Shown here: positions 28,724-40,611 of the stretch, one piece after another
Numbering within the stretch: the stretch's first letter is position 1
Layout: each line of letters opens with the position of its first letter
From: Aeromonas sp. RU39B
GTDB lineage: Bacteria > Pseudomonadota > Gammaproteobacteria > Enterobacterales > Aeromonadaceae
Length of the DNA stretch: 64,000 nucleotides
Assembly: GCF_900156095.1 (NCBI RefSeq)
Contig: NZ_FTMJ01000003.1
Coordinates: 356,979 to 420,978, forward strand
Direction: 5' to 3'
The notes under the pieces: model-generated
The model's database searches: none
What the model saw: only the letters and a program-made list of their open reading frames with translations
Told to the model about the DNA's origin: nothing
Position numbers and translations under genes: made by a program

Positions 28724-29757
28724 CAGCGAGTCAGCGCCTGATCCACGTCATCCAGAGCATGCAGGAAGGTGGTGATCCCGCCAGCAACATAGAGCTCAGC
28801 GGAGTTCAGATAGACAATGTGCTTATTCTTGGCGGCGCTGGTTTGGTTAACCAGTGCATTGTCGAGCACCTTGGCTGCCGGCTGGGCATCGGCACGGCCA
28901 ATCGCAGCATCACGATCGATAACAAAAATCCAGTCCGGGTTGGCCTTGTGCAGCAGCTCGGCGCTCAGTCCCTTGCCATGCTGGAACTTGACAGAGCCGG
29001 CTTGCGGGCCCTTCTGACCATCCGGCTTTTGACCTTCTGGCGGACGCTTGCCGCCTTCACCCGGCTTGCGTGCACCACCACCGGCCGCTGCGAACTGCTC
29101 CGGCGTCAGCGCCGGTTTAAAGCCCAGTGCATCATAGACAAAGCCCATGCGGGTGCCCGGACCAAAGGCCGACATCTTGCCGCCGGTCACCATCACCACC
29201 ACAGCCGTCCCGGCTTTTTCAACCTTGGGCTTCATGCTGGAGAGCTTGGCATCAAACTTGGCCACCAGCGCCTTGGCCTGCTCACTCTTGCCAAACACCT
29301 CACCCAGTTTGAGGGTCTGCTGGCGCAGGGAATCAGGGAAGTGGCGATCATCGCGATCAAAATTCAGGGTCGGCGCCAGCTTGGCCAGTTCAGTGCCGGC
29401 GTTGGTGGTCCGTCCGCCCGCAATAATCAGATCGGGTTGATATTGGCTCAATGCCTCGAAGTCAGGCTCGAACATGGAGCCCGCGTTGAGCGCACTGTTG
29501 GTTTGATACTTCTTGAGAAACTCGGGCAGCGCCGTTTCGACTTTGGGAACCGCCGCAACCGAAACGCCAAGGGCATCAAGGGTATCGAGAATAGTGGGGT
29601 TGAACACGACCAGCCGCTGCGCCTCGGTCGGGATCTGCTTCTCCCCTTGGTTATCACTGATGGTGCGAGTGGCAGCCAGTGCCGGCTGCGCAAGTGAGGT
29701 CAGGGAGAGCAGGGTCGCCAGCGCCAGTGGCCAGCGAACAAAACGGTTACGGGACAT
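28723..29757 (-). CDS. ferric-siderophore periplasmic binding protein (CeuE/VctP type)
   Basis: Cluster of TroA-like binding protein with a signal peptide (SRNRFVRWPLALATLL to QPALA). The fold has VFNPTILDTLDALGVSVAAV and PDLIIAGGRTTNAGTEL, typical of catecholate-siderophore binders. Residues ~225-255 hold an unusual Gly/Pro/Lys-rich insertion not expected in this family (see findings). The ATG at 29757 is preferred; a frame-extending start lies 12 nt upstream. A Fur-like box sits just upstream. Confidence 0.87.
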   Translation of the reverse strand: MSRNRFVRWPLALATLLSLTSLAQPALAATRTISDNQGEKQIPTEAQRLVVFNPTILDTLDALGVSVAAVPKVETALPEFLKKYQTNSALNAGSMFEPDFEALSQYQPDLIIAGGRTTNAGTELAKLAPTLNFDRDDRHFPDSLRQQTLKLGEVFGKSEQAKALVAKFDAKLSSMKPKVEKAGTAVVVMVTGGKMSAFGPGTRMGFVYDALGFKPALTPEQFAAAGGGARKPGEGGKRPPEGQKPDGQKGPQAGSVKFQHGKGLSAELLHKANPDWIFVIDRDAAIGRADAQPAAKVLDNALVNQTSAAKNKHIVYLNSAELYVAGGITTFLHALDDVDQALTR

Positions 29758-29781
29758 GAAGAGATCCATCGCCTATGTAAA

Positions 29782-29796
29782 TGAGAAACATTACCA
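29782..29796. promoter_or_regulatory. Fur box before the siderophore ABC operon
   Basis: TGAGAAACATTACCA matches the Fur consensus TGATAATNATTATCA at 11 of the 14 informative positions. It lies 25 bp upstream of the binding-protein start. Confidence 0.62.
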
Positions 29797-30107
29797 TGCT
29801 TTCATGTTTTGCCCTGTAGCGACAAGGGGCGAGATCACAAGACATAGTAAAGACATGTCTTTATTTTGTGACAAAGTGTGTCAACTGAATCATCAATACG
29901 TCATGTCTGGCACATGTCAGCAGCACGTCAAGGTTTCAGAAAGAACCTAAAAAACATATCTAAATCATATTGATAAGCCGCGTTCACGTCGCATTAGCTT
30001 TACCAATCCCCTACTAATTACATGTGATTAGCTGGCAAATATGGTCACATTTGAGCACAAGCTGTCACGTTGCTGCTGACGTGGGGATATGGTATTTCTA
30101 ACGCCGA

Positions 30108-30128
30108 AAATGATAACAGTTATCATTT
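30108..30128. promoter_or_regulatory. Fur box before the TonB receptor
   Basis: TGATAACAGTTATCA at 30111-30125, flanked by AAA and TTT, is a perfect 21-bp palindrome. It differs from the Fur core consensus at only two positions, and lies 45 bp upstream of the receptor start. Confidence 0.78.
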
Positions 30129-30172
30129 GTAACTTAATTATTAAATAGTCATCCTCTACCAAGGAGCGAGAC

Positions 30173-32389
30173 GTGCACAGCAGTGGCCCTTTCCAACTTC
30201 GTCCTCTGACTGTGCTGATCGGCACTTTGCTGGCCTTCCAGGCTGGCGCCGCCGACAGCACAACTAGCAGCCAGACCTCTCAAGAAGAAGAGGCGACCTC
30301 ACAAAGCACCGTTCTGGTGACCGCCAAAGCCGAGGAGCTGCTCAAGCAGCAGCCCGGCGTATCGGTGATTACCGCCAAGGATCTAAGCAAGGATCCCCCC
30401 GTCAACGATGCCTCTGACATCATCCGCAAAATGCCCGGCGTTAACCTGACCGGCAACAGCGCCTCCGGGGCGCGCGGCAACAACCGCCAGATTGATATTC
30501 GCGGCATGGGTCCGGAAAACACCCTGATCCTGATCGATGGTATTCCCACCACCTCGCGCAATTCGGTGCGCTATGACCGGACCGGTGAACGTGATACCCG
30601 TGGCGACAGTAACTGGGTGCCGGTTGAAGAGATCGAGAGCATCGAAGTGCTGCGTGGACCGGCCGCCGCCATGTATGGCTCTGGCGCCCAGGGCGGGGTG
30701 GTCAACATCATCACCAAGCAACCCACTGACAAGTGGAAAGGCAGCGCCGATCTTTATACCAATCAACCGGGTCGCAGCGCGGAAGGCGCAACACGCCGCG
30801 CCAACTTCAGCGTCAGCGGGCCGCTGATTGATGACACCCTGAGCATGCGGCTCTATGGCAACATCAACAAAACCGAAGCCGACAGCCCGAATATCAATGA
30901 CTCTGCCGTCAGCAGCGGCACCACAGCCGCTGGCCGGGAAGGGGTGCGTAACAAAGACGCCAACTTGCTGCTCTCGTGGAAGATCGATCCGGCCCAAAAG
31001 CTCGACTTCAAGACCGGTTTTAGCCGTCAAGGCAACATCTATGCCGGTGACACCTCGCTCAGTAGCGCCTCGACCACGACCCAAACTCTGGCCAATAGCG
31101 GTGCCGAAACCAACCGGATGTACCGTTTTGATACCTCCCTTAACCACACCGGCAACTGGTCCTGGGGCGATACCCAAAACACCCTTTCGTGGACCAACAC
31201 CCGCAACAACCGGATGGATGAAGGGCTGACCGGCGGTATCAACGGTCAGATCACCAGTGCCGAGAGTTACACCACCAGCACGCTCAACGACTACCGCGCA
31301 TCGACCAAGGCGGATATTCCCGTCATGTTGGGGGTAGACCAAACTCTGACCACTGGCATGGACTGGACCTACTCCAAGCTCGACGATCCCTTCTCCACCA
31401 GCCAGGTATTGAGCTCAAAGACCTATGGCAGCGGCAGTACCAGTTACTCTCTGGGCGACGACCGTGCTTCACAGAGCAGCCAGGGTGATGTCGGCGTCTT
31501 TGTCCAAGACAGTATCCAGGCCACCGGTACCACGGTGGTGATTCCGGGTGTGCGGGTCGATCAGAACAGCGACTTTGGTAGCAACCTGACCTGGAGCCTC
31601 AACGCCTCCCAGGAGCTGGGTGAGATGTTCACCGCCAAGGCCGGGGTAGCCCGCGTCTTCAAGGCGCCTAACCTCTATCAGGTCAACCCCAACTACCTGC
31701 TGCTCTCCAGCGGTAATGGCTGCCCGATCGGTACCTCAGTCGGCTGCTATCTGGTGGGTAACGATGATCTGGAAGCGGAACACAGCATCAACTCTGAGCT
31801 GGGTCTGCAGTTCAAGCACAACGGCTGGGTCAGCGGTGTGACCTACTTCCAGAACGACTACGACAACAAGATCGTGGCAGGTGAAAGTCTGCTCGGTACT
31901 TACAGTGGCTGGAACGTCTATCGCTGGGAAAACAGTGGTCCGGCGATCATCCGTGGCTTTGAAGGCAACCTGACGGTACCGCTTGCGACCAGCCTGAGCT
32001 GGACCACCAACGGCACCTACATGATTGAGAACAAGTCCAAAGAAACCGGCAACCCGCTCTCGGTCATTCCCAAATACACCATCAACACCATGCTCGACTG
32101 GCAAGTTACTGACAAGTGGTCACTCAACACCACCTACACCTTCTATGGTCGCCAGAAGCCGCGTACCAGCGCCGAAAACCGCAAGGAGTCGTCCGGTCTG
32201 GATACCTCCGAGATCGGCTCTTATGGCTTACTCGGATTTGGCACCCAGTACCAGTTGACCAAGACGGTCCGGGTTGGTACCGGTGTCAGCAACGTGTTTG
32301 ACAAGGTGATCCTGCGCTCCAGCGAAGGGGCCAACACCTATAACCAACCGGGCGTGGCCTGGAACGCTAACCTGCACGTCGATTTCTAA
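30173..32389 (+). CDS. TonB-dependent catecholate siderophore receptor (FepA family)
   Basis: Outer-membrane receptor of 738 aa. After the signal peptide (cleaved near FQAGA) comes a TonB box (STVLVTA) and a plug domain with MPGVNLTGNSASGARGN and QIDIRGMGPENTLILIDG, near-identical in pattern to FepA/PfeA/IroN. The 22-strand barrel ends in a terminal Phe. The start is GTG with AAGGAG at 6 nt spacing. It is divergent from the siderophore ABC importer and preceded by a strong Fur box. In Aeromonas, FstC is a receptor of this kind; equivalence is not proven here. Confidence 0.9.
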   Translation: MHSSGPFQLRPLTVLIGTLLAFQAGAADSTTSSQTSQEEEATSQSTVLVTAKAEELLKQQPGVSVITAKDLSKDPPVNDASDIIRKMPGVNLTGNSASGARGNNRQIDIRGMGPENTLILIDGIPTTSRNSVRYDRTGERDTRGDSNWVPVEEIESIEVLRGPAAAMYGSGAQGGVVNIITKQPTDKWKGSADLYTNQPGRSAEGATRRANFSVSGPLIDDTLSMRLYGNINKTEADSPNINDSAVSSGTTAAGREGVRNKDANLLLSWKIDPAQKLDFKTGFSRQGNIYAGDTSLSSASTTTQTLANSGAETNRMYRFDTSLNHTGNWSWGDTQNTLSWTNTRNNRMDEGLTGGINGQITSAESYTTSTLNDYRASTKADIPVMLGVDQTLTTGMDWTYSKLDDPFSTSQVLSSKTYGSGSTSYSLGDDRASQSSQGDVGVFVQDSIQATGTTVVIPGVRVDQNSDFGSNLTWSLNASQELGEMFTAKAGVARVFKAPNLYQVNPNYLLLSSGNGCPIGTSVGCYLVGNDDLEAEHSINSELGLQFKHNGWVSGVTYFQNDYDNKIVAGESLLGTYSGWNVYRWENSGPAIIRGFEGNLTVPLATSLSWTTNGTYMIENKSKETGNPLSVIPKYTINTMLDWQVTDKWSLNTTYTFYGRQKPRTSAENRKESSGLDTSEIGSYGLLGFGTQYQLTKTVRVGTGVSNVFDKVILRSSEGANTYNQPGVAWNANLHVDF

Positions 32390-32401
32390 TCACGTGCAGA
32401 C

Positions 32402-32434
32402 AAAAAAGCCTTGCCCGATGGGCAAGGCTTTTTC
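32402..32434. terminator. terminator between the receptor gene and rnr
   Basis: AAAGCCTTGCC / GGCAAGGCTTT stem with A and T runs on either side, between convergent genes. Confidence 0.93.
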
Positions 32435-32448
32435 ATATCAAGGCGTTA

Positions 32449-34839
32449 TCAAACCTTGGCAGCGCGTGACTTGATCTTGTCACGGGCTTTCTTGCCTGGC
32501 CGTTTGTTGGCTGGCTTGGCCGCAGCCGCCTTCTTGTCCTTGCCATCGGCTTTGCGCTTTTCACGGCGCCGCTCGCTCTTGGCCTTCTCTTTTTTGATAT
32601 CCGCCATCTTGCGGACAGCCTGTTTGGCACCCTTGCCGGTGACCTTAAGCGGCTCTTCCACCATCACAAAGTCAATCTTGCGATCATCCAGGTTCACTCC
32701 CATCACCTTGACCCGCACCTTGTCACCGAGGCGATAACGACGGCGGAAGTTCTCACCAATCAACTGCTGGTGAATCGGGTCGAACTGGTAGTAGTCGTTG
32801 GTGAGGGTGCTCACGTGCACCAGCCCGTCGATATGCAGCTCATCAAGGCGTACGAAGAAGCCAAAGCCGGTCACACTGGCAATCACCCCGTCAAACTCGT
32901 CGCCGACGTGATCTTGCATGTACTCGCACTTGAGCCAGTCGGCCACGTCACGGGTGGCGTCATCGGCACGGCGCTCGGTCATGGAGCAGTGCTCACCCAT
33001 CGGATCGACTTCTTCCAGGCTGTAGTGATAACCGCCGCTCGGCGTCCACTTGTGGCGCGGGGTACCCTGCTCCTTGGCCAGTTGATACTTGATGGCCCGG
33101 TGCAGAATCAAGTCCGGATAACGACGGATCGGCGAGGTGAAGTGGGCATACGACTTGAGCGCCAGCCCGAAGTGACCGATGTTGTCGGCCTGATAGATGG
33201 CCTGACGCATGGAGCGCAGCAGCATGGTAGCCAGTAGCTCAGCATCCGGACGCCCCTCAAACTGGGCGGCCAGCTCGGCAAAATCTTTCGGCTCCGGCTC
33301 CAGCCCACCTTTGAGCTCCAGACCCAGTTCACCGAGGAACTGGCGGAAACCGGTCAGACGCTCTTCGCCCGGACGGTCATGTACCCGGAACAGGGCAGCG
33401 GCTTCGTTCTTTTCCACAAAACGGGCGGCAGCCACGTTTGCCTGGATCATGCACTCTTCGATGATCTTGTGGGCATCGTTACGCACCAGCGGCACGATGC
33501 GGTCAATTTTGCGCTCGGCGTTGAAAATAAAGCGGGTCTCTTCGCTTTCGAACTCCACCGCACCACGCTGGTGACGGGCCGTTTTCAGTGCCTTGTAGAG
33601 ATTGTTGAGCTCTTCGATATGACCCACCAGCGGTTCATATTGCTGGCGCAGCTTGGGGTCCCCTTCCAGAATCGCCGCCACCTTGGAGTAGGTCATCCGA
33701 GCGTGGGAGTTCATCACCGCCTCATAGAAGCTAAAGCCGGACATACGGCCACTGGCAGCGATGGTCATCTCACACACCATGCAGAGGCGATCAACCTGCG
33801 GGTTGAGCGAGCAGAGTCCGTTGGAGAGCACCTCCGGCAGCATCGGCACCACGAACTCGGGGAAGTAGACCGAATTACCGCGCTGATAGGCTTCGGTGTC
33901 GAGTGCCGTTCCCGGTTTGACATAGGCCGACACATCGGCGATCGCCACCCACAGGCGCCAGCCACCACCCTTTTTCTTCTCGCAAAATACCGCATCGTCA
34001 AAATCGCGGGCATCTTCACCATCGATGGTGATAAGCGGCAGGGCGCGCAGGTCGATACGACCCGCCTTGGCTTTCTCCGGCACCTCTTCGGTCAGGCTGG
34101 CGATCTCTTTGGTCACCGCCTCCGGCCAGGTGTGCGGAATACCGTGGTTGCGCAGAGCAATCTCGATCTCCATGCCCGGCGCCATGTTCTCACCCAGCAC
34201 TTCAAGCACACTGCCGACGGCATTGAGACGACCGGTCGGACGCTGGGTCAGACGCACCACCACCACCTGGCTCTGGCGCGCCCCCTTGTTCTCGCCGGCC
34301 GGGATCAGGATGTCCTGACCAATACGGGTATCGTCCGGCACCACAAAGCCGACGCCGTTTTCGACGAAATAACGGCCGACGATATCCATCTCACGCGCCT
34401 TGAGTACCCGTACCAGACGGGCTTCCTGTCGGCCTTTGCGATCCACTTCGGTCGGTTGCACCAACACATAGTCGCCGTGCATCAACCGCTGCATTTCGCG
34501 GTTGTTCAAATAGAGATCCTGCCCGCCGCCATCAGGGCGGACAAAACCAAAGCCGTCTTTGTGGCCCAGCACATACCCCTTGATGAGGTTGATCCGCTCC
34601 GGCAGCGCGTAACACTGGTTGCGGGTAAACACCAGCTGTCCATCGCGCTCCATGGCACGCAGACGGCGGCGCAGCGCCTCCAGATGATCTTCGTCGGTCA
34701 GCTTCAGCTCGCGCGCGATTTCGTCACGGGAGATGGGCCGGACATGGGCCTCGATGATTTGCAGCAGCAGTTCGCGGCTGGCAATCGGATTGTCGTATTT
34801 TTCGGCCTCGCGTTGGAGGAAGGGATCTTGTTGGGACAT
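32449..34839 (-). CDS. rnr: RNase R, 3'-5' exoribonuclease
   Basis: Processive exoribonuclease (796 aa) that degrades structured RNA. Domains in order: N-terminal winged helix (~20-80), two cold-shock domains, RNB catalytic domain with [17 protein letters not shown] (the metal-binding aspartates), a C-terminal S1 domain (~640-725), and a long basic Lys/Arg-rich tail typical of RNase R rather than RNase II. In most relatives rlmB follows directly; here the accessory block intervenes. Confidence 0.97.
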   Translation of the reverse strand: MSQQDPFLQREAEKYDNPIASRELLLQIIEAHVRPISRDEIARELKLTDEDHLEALRRRLRAMERDGQLVFTRNQCYALPERINLIKGYVLGHKDGFGFVRPDGGGQDLYLNNREMQRLMHGDYVLVQPTEVDRKGRQEARLVRVLKAREMDIVGRYFVENGVGFVVPDDTRIGQDILIPAGENKGARQSQVVVVRLTQRPTGRLNAVGSVLEVLGENMAPGMEIEIALRNHGIPHTWPEAVTKEIASLTEEVPEKAKAGRIDLRALPLITIDGEDARDFDDAVFCEKKKGGGWRLWVAIADVSAYVKPGTALDTEAYQRGNSVYFPEFVVPMLPEVLSNGLCSLNPQVDRLCMVCEMTIAASGRMSGFSFYEAVMNSHARMTYSKVAAILEGDPKLRQQYEPLVGHIEELNNLYKALKTARHQRGAVEFESEETRFIFNAERKIDRIVPLVRNDAHKIIEECMIQANVAAARFVEKNEAAALFRVHDRPGEERLTGFRQFLGELGLELKGGLEPEPKDFAELAAQFEGRPDAELLATMLLRSMRQAIYQADNIGHFGLALKSYAHFTSPIRRYPDLILHRAIKYQLAKEQGTPRHKWTPSGGYHYSLEEVDPMGEHCSMTERRADDATRDVADWLKCEYMQDHVGDEFDGVIASVTGFGFFVRLDELHIDGLVHVSTLTNDYYQFDPIHQQLIGENFRRRYRLGDKVRVKVMGVNLDDRKIDFVMVEEPLKVTGKGAKQAVRKMADIKKEKAKSERRREKRKADGKDKKAAAAKPANKRPGKKARDKIKSRAAKV

Positions 34840-34965
34840 GGCAGGGCCTTAAGAGGGAGAATTCCTAACCATTATATCCACAGCTCGGGACACAATGGCA
34901 GCCTGCTGTTTCGCGCAGAGCTCTGTATACTAGAAAGGTTGAGAGCATGATGAGCCCAGGTCTCC

Positions 34966-35988
34966 ATGAGCAAGGATTCGTTCGCCCAGTCGGCCGCCTA
35001 CTTTAAGCAAGCGCTGCCGCTGATGATCAAATATCAGATTCCCACCAATCCGACCCATTACGCGGTCTGGTACAACTATGTGGCAGCCGCCATTCCGGAG
35101 CTGACCAGCGCCATCAATACGGCGCTGCGCCAGCAGGGCACCTGCTCCCAGGTGACCAGCGAACGGCTCTATCACCAGCATCTGGCCAGCCAGCAGGAGA
35201 AAGAGCTGGAAGCGGTCAAGCTCAACCTCGCCACCATGACCACCCAGATTGCCCAGACCATGCAGGATGCGCTGGCCGACACCGGCCTGTTTCAGGATGT
35301 GCTGGATAAAAGCTTCGGCAAGCTCAACCAGATTGATGAAGAGGGGCTGAGTCTCGAAGACACCATGGGTGTGTTGCGCGAGTTGGTGCGCGAGTCCCGT
35401 GACATCCGCATGGCGACCTTGCACTTTCGCAGTCAGATCAGCAATGCAGAAAAAGAGATTAAAGAGCTGCGCCAAGCGCTGGATGAAACCCGCAAGCAGG
35501 CCAACGAAGATGCTCTAACCGGTTTGCTCAATCGCCGCGCCTTCGATCTGGAGCTCGATGCACTCTGTCGTAGTGGGCAATCCTTCTCACTGATCTTGGC
35601 CGATATTGATCGTTTCAAGTTGTTCAATGACGAGTATGGCCACCTGCTGGGCGATCAGGTGCTACGGGTCTTCTCACGCCGTCTGCGCGATGCCTGCAAA
35701 GAGGGCGCCGAGGTGTTTCGTTTTGGTGGCGAGGAGTTTGCCCTGCTGGTACCGGGCAAGAATCTGCAGTTGGCCCGCCAACTGGCCGAGAGCCTGCGCC
35801 GCGCCACCGAAAAGCTGTCGGTGCTCGATCGCAAGAGCGGACGGCGGGTTGATAACATCACCGCCTCGTTTGGCGTCAGCGAGTTCAATGGCCGCGAGCA
35901 CGGCGACGATCTGGTTGAGCGCACCGATCAGCTGCTCTACAAAGCCAAGGAGCTGGGCCGCAATCGCGTCATGCCAATGGCGATGTAG
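34966..35988 (+). CDS. diguanylate cyclase (GGDEF, GGEEF active site)
   Basis: Makes the second messenger c-di-GMP from two GTP. The C-terminal GGDEF domain (~175-340) has RFGGEEFALLVPG as its active site; the inhibitory RxxD five residues upstream is not evident. The N-terminal half is cytoplasmic and largely helical with a coiled coil (~145-180), no membrane segment and no known sensor domain. PTNPTHYAVWYNYVA resembles the N-terminus of stand-alone soluble GGDEF proteins in Vibrio and Pseudomonas. Alone in its transcription unit, divergent from rnr. Confidence 0.92.
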   Translation: MSKDSFAQSAAYFKQALPLMIKYQIPTNPTHYAVWYNYVAAAIPELTSAINTALRQQGTCSQVTSERLYHQHLASQQEKELEAVKLNLATMTTQIAQTMQDALADTGLFQDVLDKSFGKLNQIDEEGLSLEDTMGVLRELVRESRDIRMATLHFRSQISNAEKEIKELRQALDETRKQANEDALTGLLNRRAFDLELDALCRSGQSFSLILADIDRFKLFNDEYGHLLGDQVLRVFSRRLRDACKEGAEVFRFGGEEFALLVPGKNLQLARQLAESLRRATEKLSVLDRKSGRRVDNITASFGVSEFNGREHGDDLVERTDQLLYKAKELGRNRVMPMAM

Positions 35989-36018
35989 CACCCCAATCGA
36001 CGCCATATCTCAAATAGC

Positions 36019-36048
36019 AGAGGGCCGGTCATCTGACCGGCCCTCTTG
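36019..36048. terminator. bidirectional terminator between the cyclase gene and luxS
   Basis: AGAGGGCCGGTC / GACCGGCCCTCT, a 12-bp perfect stem with loop ATCT, between convergent genes. Only a short T tract follows. Confidence 0.85.
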
Positions 36049-36070
36049 TATCATACTCGCCGCTCCCGAC

Positions 36071-36580
36071 TCAGAGGGCGCGCAGTTTCTCTTCCGGCAG
36101 ATCCAGCTCGGCATTGTGGTTGACGCCGATACCACGGGCAATCACGTTGCGGGCAATACCGTGCGCTTCGTCGAGCGAGTGCAGGGTGTAAGTGCCGCAC
36201 TGATACTCGTTCAGCTCGGGGATCTTGCCCTGATCCTGCACGGTCAGCACATCCTGCATGGCGGCTTGCCAGGCAGCGGCGACACGCTCTTCACTCGGGG
36301 TACCGATGAGACTCATGTAGAAGCCGGTGCGGCAGCCCATCGGGGAGATGTCGATGATCTCGACATCATCAGCGTTGAGGTGATCACGCATAAAGCCGGC
36401 AAACAGGTGCTCCAGAGTGTGGATACCACGCTCGGAGAGGATCTCCTTGTTCGGCACGCAAAAACGCAGGTCAAACACTGTGATGGTGTCTTTGTGCGGG
36501 GTTTGCATGGTCTTGGCCACACGCACAGCCGGGGCAGCCATACGGGTGTGGTCAACTTTAAAACTGTCCAAAAGCGGCAT
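36071..36580 (-). CDS. luxS: LuxS, S-ribosylhomocysteine lyase
   Basis: Cleaves S-ribosylhomocysteine to homocysteine and DPD, the precursor of autoinducer-2. At 169 aa it has the metal site [10 protein letters not shown], the catalytic Cys in [12 protein letters not shown], and the third ligand Cys in [10 protein letters not shown]. The ATG at 36580 (MPLLDSF) has AGGAG at 5 nt spacing; the GTG two codons upstream overlaps that site. It follows the transglycosylase gene on the opposite end of the nadE-glnB cluster, and is itself upstream of nothing on its strand until the terminator. Confidence 0.97.
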   Translation of the reverse strand: MPLLDSFKVDHTRMAAPAVRVAKTMQTPHKDTITVFDLRFCVPNKEILSERGIHTLEHLFAGFMRDHLNADDVEIIDISPMGCRTGFYMSLIGTPSEERVAAAWQAAMQDVLTVQDQGKIPELNEYQCGTYTLHSLDEAHGIARNVIARGIGVNHNAELDLPEEKLRAL

Positions 36581-36598
36581 GTTCACTCCTGAAATGGA

Positions 36599-37200
36599 TT
36601 ATGAGAACCAGCCTCCGCTGGGGAGCCGATTCTTGCATTGTCGATATTGGGCGCCATAGCGCTGGGCACGGGCTTCCACCCGTCTTGCCACACTCATCAG
36701 CCAGGCTTTGCTGCGATAGGTGCCGCGCCGATAGCCGCCCCACCCTTCGTGATAATTGAGATACTGGCGATAGGCATCCCACTTGGAGACACCGTTCACA
36801 CGCTGGGCTTTGGCGGTGTACCAGCCCATAAAGTCGATGGCATCTTCGAACTCATCGCGATCGCTCCAGCCATTGCCGGTCTCTTCCTGATACTGGGCCC
36901 AGGTCTCGTCTTTCACCTGCGCATAACCATACGCCGAGCTTGCTCGACCGATCGGGATAAAGAGAAAGTACTCCATAGGCGGCTTGGCGTCATGCACAAA
37001 GGAAGATTCCTGATACATCATCGCCATCACCACCTGAACAGGCGTGCCCCAACGCTCGGTCATTTTCAATGCCGCCTTGTGCCAATCGGGCTTCTCCCGA
37101 AAGATATCACACAAGTTGTCAGGCTCGGCCGGCGGGGATGTACTGCAGGCACTGAGGCCGGACAACAGCAGTCCGGCCAGTGCGACTCGCGACCACTTCA

Positions 37201-37201
<1 letters not shown>
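36599..37201 (-). CDS. SLT-domain lipoprotein (putative lytic transglycosylase)
   Basis: Lipoprotein (200 aa; lipobox LSGLSAC) with a lysozyme-like SLT fold. The catalytic Glu is in MMYQESSFVHDAKP, and the downstream SSAYGYAQVKDETWAQY matches the GxxGLMQ-type region in variant form. YLNYHEGWGGYRRGTYRSK is conserved in this small family. It probably cleaves or binds peptidoglycan at the outer membrane. Its ATG overlaps the glnB stop (ATGA), so it is co-transcribed with nadE-glnB. Confidence 0.8.
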
Positions 37202-39173
<1,972 letters not shown>

Positions 39174-39216
39174 GGTGATGCATCTTCAAATCCGAAATGA
39201 TAGGGAATGATAAAGA

Positions 39217-39249
39217 AAAGGGGCGTCTGGTGCCAGCCAACGACGCCCT
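39217..39249 (-). terminator. terminator of the PhoPQ-like operon
   Basis: On the minus strand GGGCGTC / GACGCCC pairs across a 14-nt loop and is followed by CTTTTCTTT, just after the sensor kinase stop and before nadE. Confidence 0.75.
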
Positions 39250-39261
39250 TCACGTCCCGGA

Positions 39262-40611
39262 TCAGCGCTCGACCCGCGCCACTTTGGGTAACGACAGCGA
39301 GGCGGCCAGCCCGCCCAGCTCGGAGCGGCCCATGATCAGACTGCCGCGATAGGCTCCGGCCAGCTCGGAAACAATATTTAGCCCAAGCCCCGAGCCCGGC
39401 ACCTGTTCATCGAGCCGAACCCCGCGCTCAATGGCTTTGGCCATCTGCTCTTCGCTCATACCGGGGCCATCATCTTCAATGCGCAGGCTGATCCAGTCGC
39501 CCAGCTCAGCGGTGGAGACCCGCAGCTGGCGCGTCGACCATTTGTAGGCATTTTCCAGCAAGTTCCCCACCATTTCGTCAAAATCCTGCTCTTCGACCCC
39601 GACCGCCAGATTGATCGGAATGTCGATGACCAGCTCTTTGCCGGGATAGAGACGGGAAAAGGCACGGCCGATGTATTCGATACGTGCTTTCAGCGGCGTC
39701 GACACCCCGAGCACCTTGGCCGCACCGGTTACCCGCGCCTTACCGAGGTGATAATCGATATGGCGCTGGATCTGATCAAGCTGTTCAGTCACCGGCGGCT
39801 GCTCACTCTCGGGCAGCTGTGGCAACTGGTTGCGCAAAATAGAAAGCGGCGTTTTCAGGGCATGGGCCAGGTTGCCGGTATGGGCGCGGGCCCGCGACAG
39901 CAGTTCGCCGTAGTGGTGCAACAGGCGGTTGATGTCCTCCACCAGCGGCTGGATCTCAAGGGGATAGCGGTGTTCAAACTTCTCCTGATGGCCCTGGTGA
40001 ATGCGCACCAGCTCGCGACGCAGCAGCAGCAGTGGCCGCAAGCCGTAGAGGATCTGGAACAGGAAACCGAGGATCAGGCCGCCGGCGGCAAAGCCCAAGC
40101 CAAAAAACAGACTGATACGGGTCTTTTGTAAGGTTTGGGTCAGCACACTGCTGTCTTTGGCCATCACCAGCCGAAACACCTGATCCGAGCCCGGTAATAA
40201 CACGGAGCGGGTCATCAGCAGCAGCGGTTCATCACCCGGTCCCTTGCCCAAAAACAGGTCGCGGTCGCCAAACGCAGGTTTGAGCTTGTGACTGATAAGC
40301 TCGCGATCCCACAAAGAGCGCGACTTGATCACCACCCGTGGACCGGCTTCCAACTGCCAGTAAAAACCCGAGTAGGGCTGGCGAAAACGGGGGTCCGACA
40401 TGGATTCGGTCAACACCGGCACCCCATCGTCATTCACTTCCAGCCGTGACAACAGATCAAATAGCTGGAGGCGCAGACCATCCGCCTCCGCCTCCTGCCA
40501 GTAGTTGGTGAGCATCCGCTGCAGGCTAAACCCCGTTGCGGAGAGAAACAGGCCGCACCAGATAAGCGCGATCACCAGCAGGCGACCACGCAGGGTCCGG
40601 ATCCCCCTCAT
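39262..40611 (-). CDS. PhoQ-like sensor histidine kinase
   Basis: Membrane sensor kinase of 449 aa: first membrane segment ~8-28, periplasmic domain ~30-165 with the conserved SGFYWQLEAG segment, second segment ~170-192, HAMP-like linker, then a kinase core. The phospho-acceptor is in AHALKTPLSILRNQL, the PhoQ-type H box, and the ATP-binding lid is GSGLGLNIVSEL. It overlaps the response regulator by 4 nt. Relatives sense Mg2+, acid or antimicrobial peptides; this one's signal is unknown. Confidence 0.88.
   Translation of the reverse strand: MRGIRTLRGRLLVIALIWCGLFLSATGFSLQRMLTNYWQEAEADGLRLQLFDLLSRLEVNDDGVPVLTESMSDPRFRQPYSGFYWQLEAGPRVVIKSRSLWDRELISHKLKPAFGDRDLFLGKGPGDEPLLLMTRSVLLPGSDQVFRLVMAKDSSVLTQTLQKTRISLFFGLGFAAGGLILGFLFQILYGLRPLLLLRRELVRIHQGHQEKFEHRYPLEIQPLVEDINRLLHHYGELLSRARAHTGNLAHALKTPLSILRNQLPQLPESEQPPVTEQLDQIQRHIDYHLGKARVTGAAKVLGVSTPLKARIEYIGRAFSRLYPGKELVIDIPINLAVGVEEQDFDEMVGNLLENAYKWSTRQLRVSTAELGDWISLRIEDDGPGMSEEQMAKAIERGVRLDEQVPGSGLGLNIVSELAGAYRGSLIMGRSELGGLAASLSLPKVARVER

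Larger units (their letters stand above)
29758..30172. promoter_or_regulatory. divergent siderophore uptake control region
   Basis: A 415-bp AT-rich spacer between the importer operon and the TonB receptor. It holds two Fur-like boxes (separate entries), a perfect 16-bp palindrome TAAAGACATGTCTTTA at 29848-29863, and a direct repeat of CATGTC at 29902 and 29913 (11-bp spacing). The extra motifs suggest a second regulator besides Fur. Confidence 0.6.
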
